A DNA stretch of 64,000 bases, taken from NCBI RefSeq assembly GCF_002994745.2, contig NC_037094.1, positions 67,084,319-67,148,318 on the forward strand, read 5' to 3'. Numbering within the stretch: the first letter of the stretch is position 1; each line of letters opens with the position of its first letter. Shown piece after piece: positions 12,473 through 23,488 of the stretch. The stretch is from Rosa chinensis (lineage: Eukaryota > Streptophyta > Magnoliopsida > Rosales > Rosaceae). The translations under genes and the position numbers were made by a program. Below the pieces are notes generated by a model. The model had not been told where the DNA came from. It made no database searches and saw nothing but the letters and a program-made list of their open reading frames with translations.

Positions 12473-12690
12473 TGTTGTAGAGAAACTGAAATTGAGAGAA
12501 ATTCGCTGTGTATTCTCATTGATAGTAGGGGTCTCTTTATATAGAGGATTACAATGCATAGAATCTCAATCATACAAGGAAAGTAATATTACATTGAATA
12601 GGAATCTAGATCCTTCTAATTTAACCCTATTACCATTAGGTCAAGTAACCTAGAGTTTGGGCCAAACACAAATTAGGGTTTACTTGAACA
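12473..12690 (-). repeat. Copia B 5' LTR
   Basis: 218 bp, same termini as the 3' LTR, four substitutions apart from it. On the minus strand it is followed by the CGTTATCAGCACG motif. Confidence 0.93.
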
Positions 12691-12917
12691 AAGTTTGATT
12701 TTTTTTTATTGGATAAGATATTTATGTTGTCTGATTAAGGAATGGAGATGTAATTAAGATTTATAGAGTAATTAAATCATTGAAATGACTAAGTTTTTTA
12801 TTATAAAGATCTTAGTTTGTTTGTAAATTATATGTGTGAGGTTATTTGAGGAACTTTAGTGAGGTTTAATGAGTAAATTTAGTATTTAAAAATTTGATAG
12901 GAGGTGTAAAAAACATA
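12691..12917. other. AT-rich interior of the split TIR element, right part
   Basis: AT-rich, no open frame of note. It is the inferred continuation of 5538-6065. Confidence 0.45.
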
Positions 12918-12967
12918 GAGGCCAAGTGAGTAAATTTGGAGGTTCCAATAGAAAAACTCTTTCTAGA
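12918..12967 (-). repeat. Right arm of the long inverted repeat (TIR candidate)
   Basis: Its reverse complement begins TCTAGAAAGAGTTTTTC and continues with GGAACCTCCAAATTTACTCACTTGG. It aligns with 5488-5537 over about 50 bp with scattered mismatches and one or two small gaps. Confidence 0.6.
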
Positions 12968-13389
12968 TATTTCTACCACGGATAAAAATAAAAATTGACA
13001 TGAATATGCTTTGAACCTTTTAGGTAACTAATTCAACGTACTCAATTAGGCAAATAATCTTGCTCTGAATCAGTGAAGGAAGAACAAAAATAATACTCAA
13101 TAGTGTAATTTTCAAATTCGTGCATTATAGGTGAATCATATCATTGTTTGTATAATCTCGGCTGTTGACACTACATCAAGGAATATCATGTCTCACCAAA
13201 GCGAATTCTTTCTTCCGCAATTAGTAGAATCACCTAATCACTCACTCGATTTATAAGCCATGTCAATAATCTTCTGGCAAAGGACATATTACAAACCTAG
13301 CATGTAGATCACATCACTCTGAGGTGTATTCAATGAATCTATACATGTCATAAGAAAAACATTACACACAGGCCATGTCTCTAAGACTT
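12968..13389. other. Intergenic, no gene seen
   Basis: AT-rich spacer upstream of the SWN-like gene. Short phrases such as catgtagatcacatcac and aatctatacatgtcat recur at 13540 and 14030, so the promoter-side repeat may begin here. Confidence 0.5.
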
Positions 13390-13955
13390 TGACCGACTCA
13401 AAAGTCATATCACGAATCCTTCAGCTTGTGCTACATCACAAAAACTTGAATATAGACCTTGTAATGAAGATATATTGTACAAATCTATACATTGTACGAG
13501 AAATAGTGAATGTAATTGATGCATACGTTAATTTGTTTTTCGACATGTAGATCACGTCATAAATGGTTTGACGCACGAACCAGGCATGTAAACCATGTCA
13601 CCAACATTCTGGCAAATACCAAAATTGACACATATCAATCCCAAATGATTTTGTTACCTCAAATGTCATCTGTTTCACACTCATTCTCTATTGAGTTGCA
13701 GAGAAAAATAAGCGTAATAGCACAAGGCATGATGTGCAGAGCTACTGACTCTGCAACTAAACTCAAATTTAGTATCTCTAAATCTTTACCTGTTGGTACC
13801 GGAAGTTATTGCTTTTCGTTATGGTTTGCAGATATAGTAATATCCTCATCTTCCATACATGCCAATAGAAAACATATAACTCACGCATACAATAATTTAC
13901 AATTCGGCATATGACATGTTGTCCGACGCTAAGGACCCGGCATAAAAAGTTAAAA
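13390..13955 (+). pseudogene. Decayed tandem copy of SWN-like promoter and exon 1
   Basis: The stretch around 13655-13790 is a diverged copy of 14220-14345, offset by about 566 bp. It includes the counterpart of exon 1: the shared phrase gactctgcaactaaactcaaa occurs at 13747 and 14313. In this copy the start codon position reads ATA instead of ATG and the exon 1 donor GTCAGT has become TTTAGT, so it can serve neither as a start exon nor be spliced the same way. Upstream phrases (catgtaaaccatgtcaccaa, acacatatcaatcc) are also shared with the real promoter. Confidence 0.75.
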
Positions 13956-14270
13956 ACCGTATCACCAATACTAGTCCCCTAGCTTATGCCAACGTCACAA
14001 AATCTCGAATGCAACTAAAGAAGGTGTATTCTAGAAATCTATGCATGCCAAGTTTGGCCAACAAAATTGATACATATAACCAACCAACCAACGCATACAA
14101 CAAATTATAATCCAACGTGTAAACCACGTCACCTGTCGTCAGACGCTCCGCCGGACCCCGGCAGGTAGTCCACGTCACCAATACCTGACACGTGTCAATC
14201 CGAAAGCAGTTTTATTACCTCCAGAGCCTTCCGTTTCTCACGCCGTCTCTGGTGAGTCGCAGAGAGCAGA

Positions 14271-17200
14271 ATGAGCGCAACAGCGCGAGGCGTGATGATG
14301 TCCAAAGCTGCCGACTCTGCAACTAAACTCAAAGTCAGTATCTCTCTCTCTCTCTCTAAATCTTTGCCTCTCCGATTGATCCTTCAATTTTTGAAATAAA
14401 AAAAATTTAGATGCTTTTCATCAGAATTGGAATTTGTCATGATCAAACGGCCATAAAGCATTTATCTTTACAGAATCCAATTGGAGTTTGGATATGAAAG
14501 GAGTGAAATTTCAGATTTCCCATTGTTAAAAATGATAGCTTGTAATCATGGAGCAATGCTTACCGAGATAATTAGCAGTTCACTGTTTTCGCCGCAGCCA
14601 ATAAAAGTAAAATCTAGTTTAGATGCTTTTGAACTATGTAATACTATTTGATTGATGTGGGCAGAGATCACATGGAGATGAATCAGGAGATACTGTAGGC
14701 TTGGCACAGAAGATGTACCAGCTTAAGAAGCAAATTCAAGCAGAGAGAGTGATGTCGGTGAAGGAGAAAATTGAGCAGAATAGGAAGAAGCTAGAAAGTT
14801 ACGTTTCGGAAATATCGTCAGTAATTTCAAGAGAAAATGAGCCAAGTGGGAGCTCTAGATTGCTTAATTTAAGAATTCAACATCCTCCCTGCAGATTCAG
14901 TGGGTTTTCTAAGGGATTTGGTGATAAAGATTATAGTAATAATGAAGATGAGTTACTCTCATCAAGTATTGAGCTTCCAAAAGCTCACAAGATTGATCCT
15001 TATACAACTTGGATATGGTTGGACAGGTTTGATACACGTTGCTTTAGCTCTAATTTTGTTTTTGGTGTTTCGGGATTAATGTGAATATGTTGCTTGTTTC
15101 TCCCATCTTAAATTTGTCTTTCACAGCACAGGAATCAGAGAATGGCTGAGGACCAATCAGTAGTTGGGAGGAGGCAAATTTACTACGATAAAGAACATGG
15201 CGTTGAAGCTCTAGTCTATAGTGACACTGATGATGAGATGACAGAACCTGAAGAAGTGAAACGTGCATTTTCTGGAGGAGAAGATCGAATTCTGTCGTAA
15301 GTTTAGATAAGCTTAGCGACTATGTCTGCTTGTTAACTTGTCATATTCTGTGGTGTTTACTTTTTCTGCGTTGAATTTGGTAGGATGGCCTTTCAGGAGC
15401 ATGGGACAGGAGAAGAAGTAATGAAAGCTGTGAGCCAGTTTATTGGAGCCACCACTTCGGAAATCCAGGTAGCTGTAATAAGATGTGTTTGCATGTTATG
15501 TTTTGAAGGATAGTCATCAAGCTTTTGGTGTCTAAGTTTTGTGGCATTATACAATCTGCACTTGCAGGAGCGGTACATTACAATTAAGGAGCGGGACTGT
15601 GAAAAACATGAATCAAAAGATTCTGGGGAATCTGGATCAGATAAGCACATTTCTCTTGATAAGAGTCTCAGTGCTGCATTAGATTCTTTTGATAACCTTT
15701 TCTGTCGCCGTTGCCTGGTAAGGGTGTCATAAAAAATGGATGGTTAAAGAGAATCATTTGTATTGTGTTATTTGATGTAACTCTTGAGTGCCTTTTATCT
15801 ATCCAACAGATATTTGATTGTCGTCTGCATGGCTGTTCTCAACCTCTAATCTATCCTGTAAGCAGCAACATTATTCATATGTTTCACTTTACTCTGAATT
15901 TCATTTATTGTTTCGGTTACATTGGAAGAGACTTCGAGCCAGTGATACCTGTCACCTATCCTAATAGTTACCAAGTATCTCACCCTCCCTCAATCTGTTG
16001 ATACTCTATATTTCATTAAATGCTTTGTTTGACAGAGTGAAAAGCAGTTGCATTGGTCAGAACATGAGGAGGACGACAAACCTTGCAGTGATCAATGTTA
16101 CCTTAGGGTATGACCATTCTTTCTTCATGTGTCAGAGGACATGATCTTTCTACTCCTGATATTTTGTCTGTGAACTTTCTGGTTTACAGCATTGTAGTCT
16201 CAGTTTAGTTTCATTTTGATTTTAAATGAAGAAACTTATAATTATGATGTTTTGAGGAATTTTATCAAACCAAGAATACTGGCAGGCACTGGATGCACTG
16301 ATCTGTAAAATATTAGCTTTGACTTCCAGTGTTCTGTAATTGCTATCTAAGTTTTATATAGTTGTGTTAGTTCTTTTCCTTCTCTTGACTTCTATTAGTA
16401 GGGCAGTGTTAATCTAACGGTTCTTCATATCATGAACTTGTACAATTGAAATTCTCTCACTTTCAATTGATTTTTCCATGTGAGACTGTGATGAATTAGA
16501 CTGCTAAGATGCATAATCCAAAAAGTTTGAGGCTGGCTGGCTAAAACCATTTCTTTTTCTTTTTCTTTTTTTTTGCTCTTTTTTTCTAAATGGAGTCTGG
16601 GCATGGTTCTTTTTCAGCATTCAACTTTATATAGGGTGTATTTATCACAATTCTGATGATTCCTATGATCCATATATTGTTTTGAGTTTTTGCCACAGTT
16701 CATGGGATATTGAAGTATGACTTCCTATCCTTCTTGCAGTTAAAGGCAGTTGACAACCCGTTGGAAAGTCCACATATTGATGCTCTGGGCATAACAAATA
16801 TAACAAAGTCAGAGAGAGAAAGTGCTCCAGCATCATCCTTTAATGCTGAACAACTAAGTTCACGTTGTAGTATGGACATCATACATGATGAAAGATACAT
16901 TCCTGGAAAATCTGTGGTTGTCACTTCAGAAACTATTCATAGTTCAGATGTCAATACTGGAGCTTTAGGTTTGGATACAGATATGATGATGACTCACAAT
17001 GAAAATTCAGGGAAACGGAAGGTTGTGATGTACACAGATAAAGTGGCACACGACCAAACTATAGTGCCGGATGATTTGCAGGGGTCTTGCAAGAAACAGA
17101 AGGGATTAGATGCCTTGCACTTAGTAACTAGTACACCAATCCTGGTTCAAGATCACTCTACCAGTTCTGAACTTAAGAACTCAGATGGTGATTTACCCAA

Positions 17201-20200
17201 TAAAAATGAACTTGAAATGCCCAACAACGAACGCACCAGACATACTTCAAAGGAACTTGTTTGTTTTGGTAGTTCTTCCCATGATGAATCTATGGACGAT
17301 GTCAAAGATAAGCCAAAAGATGTAATAGAAGTACTGAAGCAACCATCCAAATCTACAGGACGGCAAGTTGAAGGGCAGTGTAGTAGCAGCTCTGAATGGA
17401 AGGCAGTAGAGAAAGAATTATACATGAAGGGATTAGAGATATTTGGGAGAAACAGGTAGGCCTTTTTTTTTTAATTGAAAACCATGTTATATGATCATTG
17501 ACTTCAGCCTTCCTCTCCCATACTTAGTCTTTGATTGTATCTCTTCATTATAATGAGAAAACTACTGTGTTTTCTCTAAAGAAATGTTACATAGACACTG
17601 TGTACCCCCAAAGGAAACTCTTTGGAAGAGAGTCAATTTGACACTTCGGAATATATGTCATCTTGCAGAAGTCCATGTAGTCATCCTACGGACCAATTTG
17701 ACATTATTACCCTATTGCAATTATCCAAGTTGGTAGGGGAGTTTGAGTTTCGTAGAGAACTCCTGCATAGTTGTGCAATATATTTTTGATCTTCCTAGTT
17801 TTGTTTGTTTTGTGTATATGGTTATACTGTGTCTTAGATTTGTTTCATTATTATAATGGGTAACTTATTTTCTGCAGTTGCCTTATAGCCAGGAACTTAC
17901 TTTCTGGCTTCAGGACTTGCTTGGAAGTGTCCATGTTCATGCATGATGCTGAAGCTTCAATGCCTAACAGATCTGTTGTTGGATTTATGGAAGACAACGG
18001 AAACGGAATAGCTGATACGGATCAGAGTGTAAGCATTGAAGAACTTTTTGATTCCCTATTTTCTATAAGGTGATTGTAAGAATCCGTTTTGCCAACTAGG
18101 CCTGTGGAACTATTACTGGCTTGAGCCAGCAGGCGTACCTTTCTGTTCATGTAATGACTGCATGAGTCTGTCGAATTCTATTCTCACGTTGCCAGCCAAT
18201 CTATGTTTGTCAGTTGACCCCTATTCTTTTACCATCCCCCAATATAGCTGTTAAACAGAATCAATCTCCTCCTTCAATCACTCCCAGGATCTCCTATATT
18301 GATTTGTTTGTCTAAATAGTTTGTCTACTGCTGATTTTCTTTTTCCTAGGATTATGCATCAGTTTTGATTCTGTTGTTAATGTAATACTTGTAACTGTAA
18401 AATACTCACAGCTATATAATACATAGAATGTAATAGCTTAAATTAATCAAGGAATATCAATTTCTACATGGTATCAGCCTAGGTCTAGGATCCTTACCTC
18501 TCTCTCCTTTTGCGTCTGTTTTTCTTCTTTGTGTCCAGTCACGCAATTCTCTGGTTTCATGGCTTCCACCTCTTCAACCCCTCCCTCCCAAAACACTGCC
18601 CAGTCAATTGATTCTGCAAACTAGAGTTACACTTCTTTTACCTTCTATTTTACTTGTGTTAGGAACAAGAGATGCGGACAAAGTCACGATCATTTCGTAG
18701 AAGGGGCAAAGCACGGAGGCTTAAATATTCTTGGAAGTCTGCTGGTCACCCATCAGTCTGGAAAAGGATTGCTGATGGCAAAAACCAGTCCCGCAAACAA
18801 TATATACCATGTGGATGCCAGTCTACATGTGGAAAGCAATGTTCTTGTCTGCAAAATGGAACCTGCTGCGAAAAATATTGTGGGTATGTTGGGTTTGTCT
18901 CTAATGTCCTTAACTGCTCATGCAAAGAAATGCACATAACTGGTGCTAAGATGCTTCATAATAGAAATCATAAGTTTAAATAAAATAAAAGTAATACTAA
19001 CAATAATAACAATAGTTTGATAAGAAAAGCCACAGCATATTGTATGTATTGTTGGATTTCATTTTCAGACTAGTTTTGATGTGATATGTCTGTGGTTGAA
19101 AGTTGTGAGATATGAAATGTAAATTATATGAAAGGAATGATACATACAAGCTATATATTCATGCCTCATACAAGCTACCTGATTCAGATCTTGCCTCAAC
19201 AAGGTTGGGGAAGAGATGAGATGAATATGAATGACAACCAGTTCTGCCCAACCTTTCAACTAAAATAAGAGGTTGAAGCTGCATCCTGAAATCTACATCA
19301 ATTTATTTAGTGATGCTAAGCTTGATCTGTTCAAGGGTTTTTCTTTTTCTCAGCTTATAAGTTGCTTCAACTTTTTAAATGGCCCCACTATGTGAGGTTT
19401 TGTAGCCGCAAAATGGAAGTTTTGTAGCTTAAATTTCCATTATGCTAGACAGTGAACCTATAAATGAGATGGTAAATGTTAATATGAAATTCTGACCCAT
19501 TAACTCTTACATCTTCAGATGCTCAAAGAGCTGCAAAAATAGGTTCAGGGGATGCCACTGTGCAAAAAGTCAATGCAGAAGTCGGCAGTGCCCATGCTTT
19601 GCTGCAGATCGTGAATGTGACCCAGATGTCTGTCGCAATTGTTGGGTTAGGTAATGAGTTTTATATTTACACTGTTTCTTTGTCGAATTTGGATAGTCTA
19701 TGCCTGCTGTTTACTGCAGAAAGATATGTCAAATTGCTGCTGTGTATGGACCAGCTGGTTGAGCTGTGTGTAACCATGGATAGAGTTTTTAATCTGAGCT
19801 CAATCTTATCTTGAAAGGGTTCTTATTAAAGCCATTGTAGCTTCATTTTTTTTTTTTTTTTAAATATGTAGTTATCCTTTTATGTCATTGCAGACTGTTT
19901 GTAATACCTTTGGTGGTGTTTTTGAATCTTGCATACTTGATGCAGTTGTGGGGACAGTTCATTAGGCGAGCCACCAAAACAGGGTGATAGTCAATGTGGA
20001 AACATGAGGCTTCTTCTAAGGCAACAACAAAGGGTGAGCAATCTTGGTGTATATTCAAAAAGTTGCTTGTGTGGTCTGCATAATTCACTAGGTGATTTAT
20101 CATTGATTTCTTCTTCTTCTTCTTCTTCTTCTTCTTTTTTCTTTTTCAGATTCTCTTAGGTAAATCTGATGTTGCTGGATGGGGAGCCTTTTTAAAGGTT

Positions 20201-20238
20201 GGCAGATAAGTGCAGTTGTATTTGGCTTCATGCATAAT

Positions 20239-20275
<37 letters not shown>

Positions 20276-20875
20276 TTACTTGTCACCAAATTGAATTATA
20301 TGATTTCAGAACCCTGTAAACAAAAATGATTATCTTGGAGAATATACTGGTGAACTCATCTCCCATGAGGAAGCAGATAGACGTGGGAAGATTTACGATC
20401 GTGCAGACTCATCATTCCTTTTTGACTTGAATGATCAGGCAAGTGAAGATTGATGTTTTTGACATTGTGTATTCATGGGAAATATGTGATAGCTATAGCT
20501 TTACTCTGGGATATATCTCAAGTTTTACTTACTTACAGTGGGTCCTAGATGCTTACCGAAAAGGAGACAAGCTTAAATTTGCAAACCACTCGAAGAAACC
20601 TAACTGTCACGCAAAGGTATTTAAGGTTCACCGATCCTACTGTTTGATTAGTTATTAGTAGTTGAGCTGATTTGTGGCTTGCATAGGTAATGCTGGTGGC
20701 GGGAGATCACCGAGTAGGCATATTTGCCAAGGAGCATATTGATGCTGGTGAGGAGATCTTCTATGATTATTGTTATCCACCAGAAACAGAAATCCCATGG
20801 GCTCAAGCTGAGGGTACAAAGAGGGATGATTCATCTGTCTCCCAAGTCAGAGCGAAGAAACACCAATCTCACTGA
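14271..20875 (+). CDS. SWN: Histone H3K27 methyltransferase, E(z) homologue, SWINGER type
   Basis: Catalytic subunit of Polycomb repressive complex 2, which trimethylates histone H3 Lys27 in the nucleus to silence developmental genes. The 16-exon model closes in frame at 898 aa: 14271-14333, 14665-15026, 15132-15296, 15384-15468, 15568-15717, 15810-15857, 16036-16107, 16740-17455, 17878-18028, 18663-18883, 19519-19650, 19946-20033, 20150-20197, 20310-20438, 20539-20616, 20687-20875. Seen: the plant E(z) signature [17 protein letters not shown], a C5 region ([13 protein letters not shown], aa ~260-312), a SANT-like segment (GLEIFGRN, ~545-580), a CXC cysteine cluster (~652-723) and a SET domain (~752-870) with GWG, ANHS (825-828) and FYDY (861-864). 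The C-terminus ...KKHQSH points to SWN rather than CLF. Length fits the family (Arabidopsis CLF about 902 aa). Oddities: intron 14 has a GC donor, and the usual YDYRY reads YDYCY. Function in this plant is inferred. Confidence 0.93.
18370..18624 (+). mobile_element. Copia 5'-end remnant inside SWN intron 9
   Basis: Within intron 9 lies an LTR-like end (about 18370-18468, finishing TTTCTACA), followed immediately by TGGTATCAG (18469-18477), the classic primer site complementary to initiator methionine tRNA. A short gag-like start then begins at the ATG at 18559 ([18 protein letters not shown]) and hits a stop after 21 codons. Only this 5' end remains. It is in the same orientation as the gene and does not disturb the exons. 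Confidence 0.7.
20108..20135 (+). repeat. (TTC)n microsatellite in SWN intron 12
   Basis: About nine TTC triplets followed by a T-rich tract that merges into the polypyrimidine tract of the exon 13 acceptor at 20149. Length variation here could affect splicing of the SET-domain exon; that is inference. Confidence 0.85.
20239..20275 (+). repeat. (CA)n(TA)n compound microsatellite in SWN intron 13
   Basis: A run of CA dinucleotides passing into TA dinucleotides, located between exons 13 and 14. Confidence 0.85.
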
Positions 20876-21553
20876 ATGGAAAATTGGCATGGCTTGGGAT
20901 GTACATACTGAACATGAGACATATTTCGATTTTGGGGGTCTTTATACATGACAGCAGTTGAGAATTTTTTTGTAAGGAGGTATGCCAGCTGCTTCCCTAC
21001 CAGTTAAATTGGCTGATTTGGCTCTACATGTTGATATGATCAAGCCTGCTTCTTGACTTCAGAAAGATAAAGATCAGACAATAAGATAGTAAGATACTAC
21101 CGAAATAAGGCTCATTTTATAAATTTGGGAAGCAATAAGCTAGAAATTCTTCTAGCAGTTTGATATTATACTCGTGTCAATCCCAATCTTCTCGTACAAG
21201 CATGTCACCATGGTGATAAATGGAATTGCTTTGTAAAAATTTCTTTATAGAAAAAGAAAAACCTCATATTTGCTTTACTTATATTTATATTTTGCTTCTT
21301 TGATGAAACAGAAAGAGCCTTCAATTTGACATTTAAATAATAAATACCCAGAAGTTGGACCTCACTTTAGTTGTAGGTGAAGATAGTGATGCATGCAGGG
21401 TTAATTGATGAATTTCTTACAAGAACTACAAAAATTTCAAACATTCTCCTCGCTTGCATTTCCAGGTCGCTCTCATTACAAGCTAGCTATAAGAAATAAT
21501 GAAAGAATTAAAGTATTTACAATTTAGAAAAATCGTAAGCGGTAACTCTTCAG
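20876..21553. other. Convergent intergenic region between SWN-like and TBL genes
   Basis: About 0.7 kb separating the stop codons of two converging genes; it must hold both 3' UTRs. No other coding or RNA feature was recognised. Confidence 0.7.
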
Positions 21554-23488
21554 TTACTGCAAATGAGCATACAACAATTCATTCCACACATCAGGAATGC
21601 CAGGAAGACACCAATGACTGCAGTCTTGACTGCCTGAGGCTGATTTTCTTCCATATATAGATGGATGACCATCTATTCTAAATTCTGATAATCCAGTTAT
21701 GTTCAAGAATGTGATGGGAGTTTTCATCTGCTTTATGACCTCCTCTGCAATCACATTTTTCTCACTAGAAGAAGCACTTAACGTCTCAAGTGGTTTAGTA
21801 GCTTCCTTACAACTCCCGCCTGAATTCCATTGACCTCCCCTGTTAAGATAGATTGCATTAAAAATCCAATCAGAAGATGTTGTATGAAATAACCACATTA
21901 TTAAGTCTATGCAGCATGTAATCTAATCAGGCAAACCTGAAATGGGATGGTGCTGAACTACGAAAGAAAACTCGGGTTCTACGTGGGTTGATGTATCTAT
22001 CAACCCATGAAGCCCAGGTCATCAAAGATTTTCTGAAAGCTGTAGAAACATCAAGCCTTGGATGAACTTGGCCGCCTTCTTGGTAGTAATTAATCCTGTT
22101 ATCAACTCCAAATGTCATCATACAACTGAAAATAAATAAAATCTCACGACACTGAGCTTAATAGATCAAAAAAGGGACTGACCCAGCTTTAGTTTTATAA
22201 TGAGACCACCAATGTGCAGTGTTGAATATCAAAACATCCGCTCCTCTCCATCTAGATGAACCATGATCAATTGCATCAATTCTCAAGATTTGCCTCCTCT
22301 TCTGCCCTACTCTTGCCTTGCCTTCATGAACCAAGAAATGGCTCACATAATATTCAACAGTACACTTGTAATCCTGAGATAAGAAAACAACTTCAGAATT
22401 GAATCCTAAATAGCTTGCAAATGAAAAGATAAGAAAGAAGGGTCATATATGTAGATTACCACAAATCTGAAACTGTAATTTCCCTTTTCTTTGGTGATTC
22501 TGCGCCTGTGAGTCTCATAGACCCTGTTTGGATCCTTTATTGCTCCCATTAACATGCACAACATGGATTCCCATTGATTTCTGTTGATTGAATCACCCAC
22601 AAAAACTAGTCTCTTCCCTCTTATTAGCTCCAGCATCTTTGTTGCATTGAACCTGTACCACACCAAAAGTACTCATAGTTAAGTCTTTAACATTGCAATC
22701 AAACCACATTGTGACTATACCAAACTACCATGCTTTAAAAGCTCATCACAACTAAATGATTGAAGTAGAAAGTACCTTGGAATTTCACAATCTTGGGGCT
22801 GCCATCTCCACTTCATGTAGTCTTTATCTAATCTCCCATTGCCCTGACAATTAAAACCTTCATCTATCAAAGGACACGAACCATTTGTGTACAAAGGATA
22901 GCTCTCATCATAAACCCACCTCCCTCTTGTAAAATCGCATACTCCATTTTTTCTCTCATCTTCAACCTTCCCACTTCTTGAAATTTCAATCTTTTCAAAT
23001 GCAGTTGCTTCAGTCTTGTTCTCTTCAATCTTCTTACTACTACTACTTGAGACTAATTCAATCTTTTCCACTTCTCCTGCTCTCACAGGTTCCTCTACTT
23101 GTGCCAATGCTGTGAAATTACCATCCATCCCGCCACCGCCTTTCTCTTCTTCATGTGGTGCCACTCTGGATTCATTAAGAAGTGAAATCCCAGCAGACCC
23201 AGAAGCATTTTCAGGATTGCTCAAATGGGTGGTCTTCAAGATTGAATCTTTGGGACCATTTAAGGGTAAGTTTCCCCTGAAACCAGTTAAGGACTGAACA
23301 GTTATGGGTCTGAAACCCAAAACGAACGAGGACTTGTTGAACTGGAGATGGACTTGTTGGGGAACTGAAGGGGTGGCTTTGATTAGCCAAGTGGTGAAGA
23401 AAGTGAGGAAGATGAAAGAGGAAAAGATTGTGAAAGAGAAAACCAAGAATCTGGTGGGTTTCAGTGAGAAGCTTCTCTGCCTCTCCAT
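21554..23488 (-). CDS. Trichome birefringence-like (TBL/PMR5) O-acetyltransferase
   Basis: TBL proteins are Golgi type II membrane enzymes that transfer acetyl groups to cell-wall polysaccharides. Five exons on the minus strand, in order 22776-23488, 22460-22652, 22183-22373, 21937-22125 and 21554-21839, give 523 aa in frame. The start [11 protein letters not shown] (ending at 23488) is preferred over an upstream ATG at 23557 because the membrane anchor follows it directly at residues ~13-36 ([18 protein letters not shown]). A low-complexity stem follows. The PMR5N domain is at ~181-237 ([26 protein letters not shown]). The GDS esterase motif is [13 protein letters not shown] with Ser259, and the DXXH motif is DCSHWCLPG (Asp501, His504). 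All catalytic residues are present. The sequence resembles the TBL1-6 side of the family, but the polysaccharide substrate cannot be told. Confidence 0.93.

Larger units (their letters stand above)
6066..12690 (-). mobile_element. Ty1/copia element B, full length, coding-defective
   Basis: A complete 6.6-kb LTR element on the minus strand. The two 218-bp LTRs (6066-6283 and 12473-12690) both run TGTTGTAG...TTGAACA and differ at four positions by my reading, so insertion is recent relative to its coding decay. Next to the left LTR, the minus strand has a polypurine tract (ACAAGGGGGAG). Next to the right LTR is a primer-binding-site-like motif (CGTTATCAGCACG). The flanking 5-mers (gtgtt and aagtt) do not match as a target duplication. 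It lies inside an older TIR element. Confidence 0.95.
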
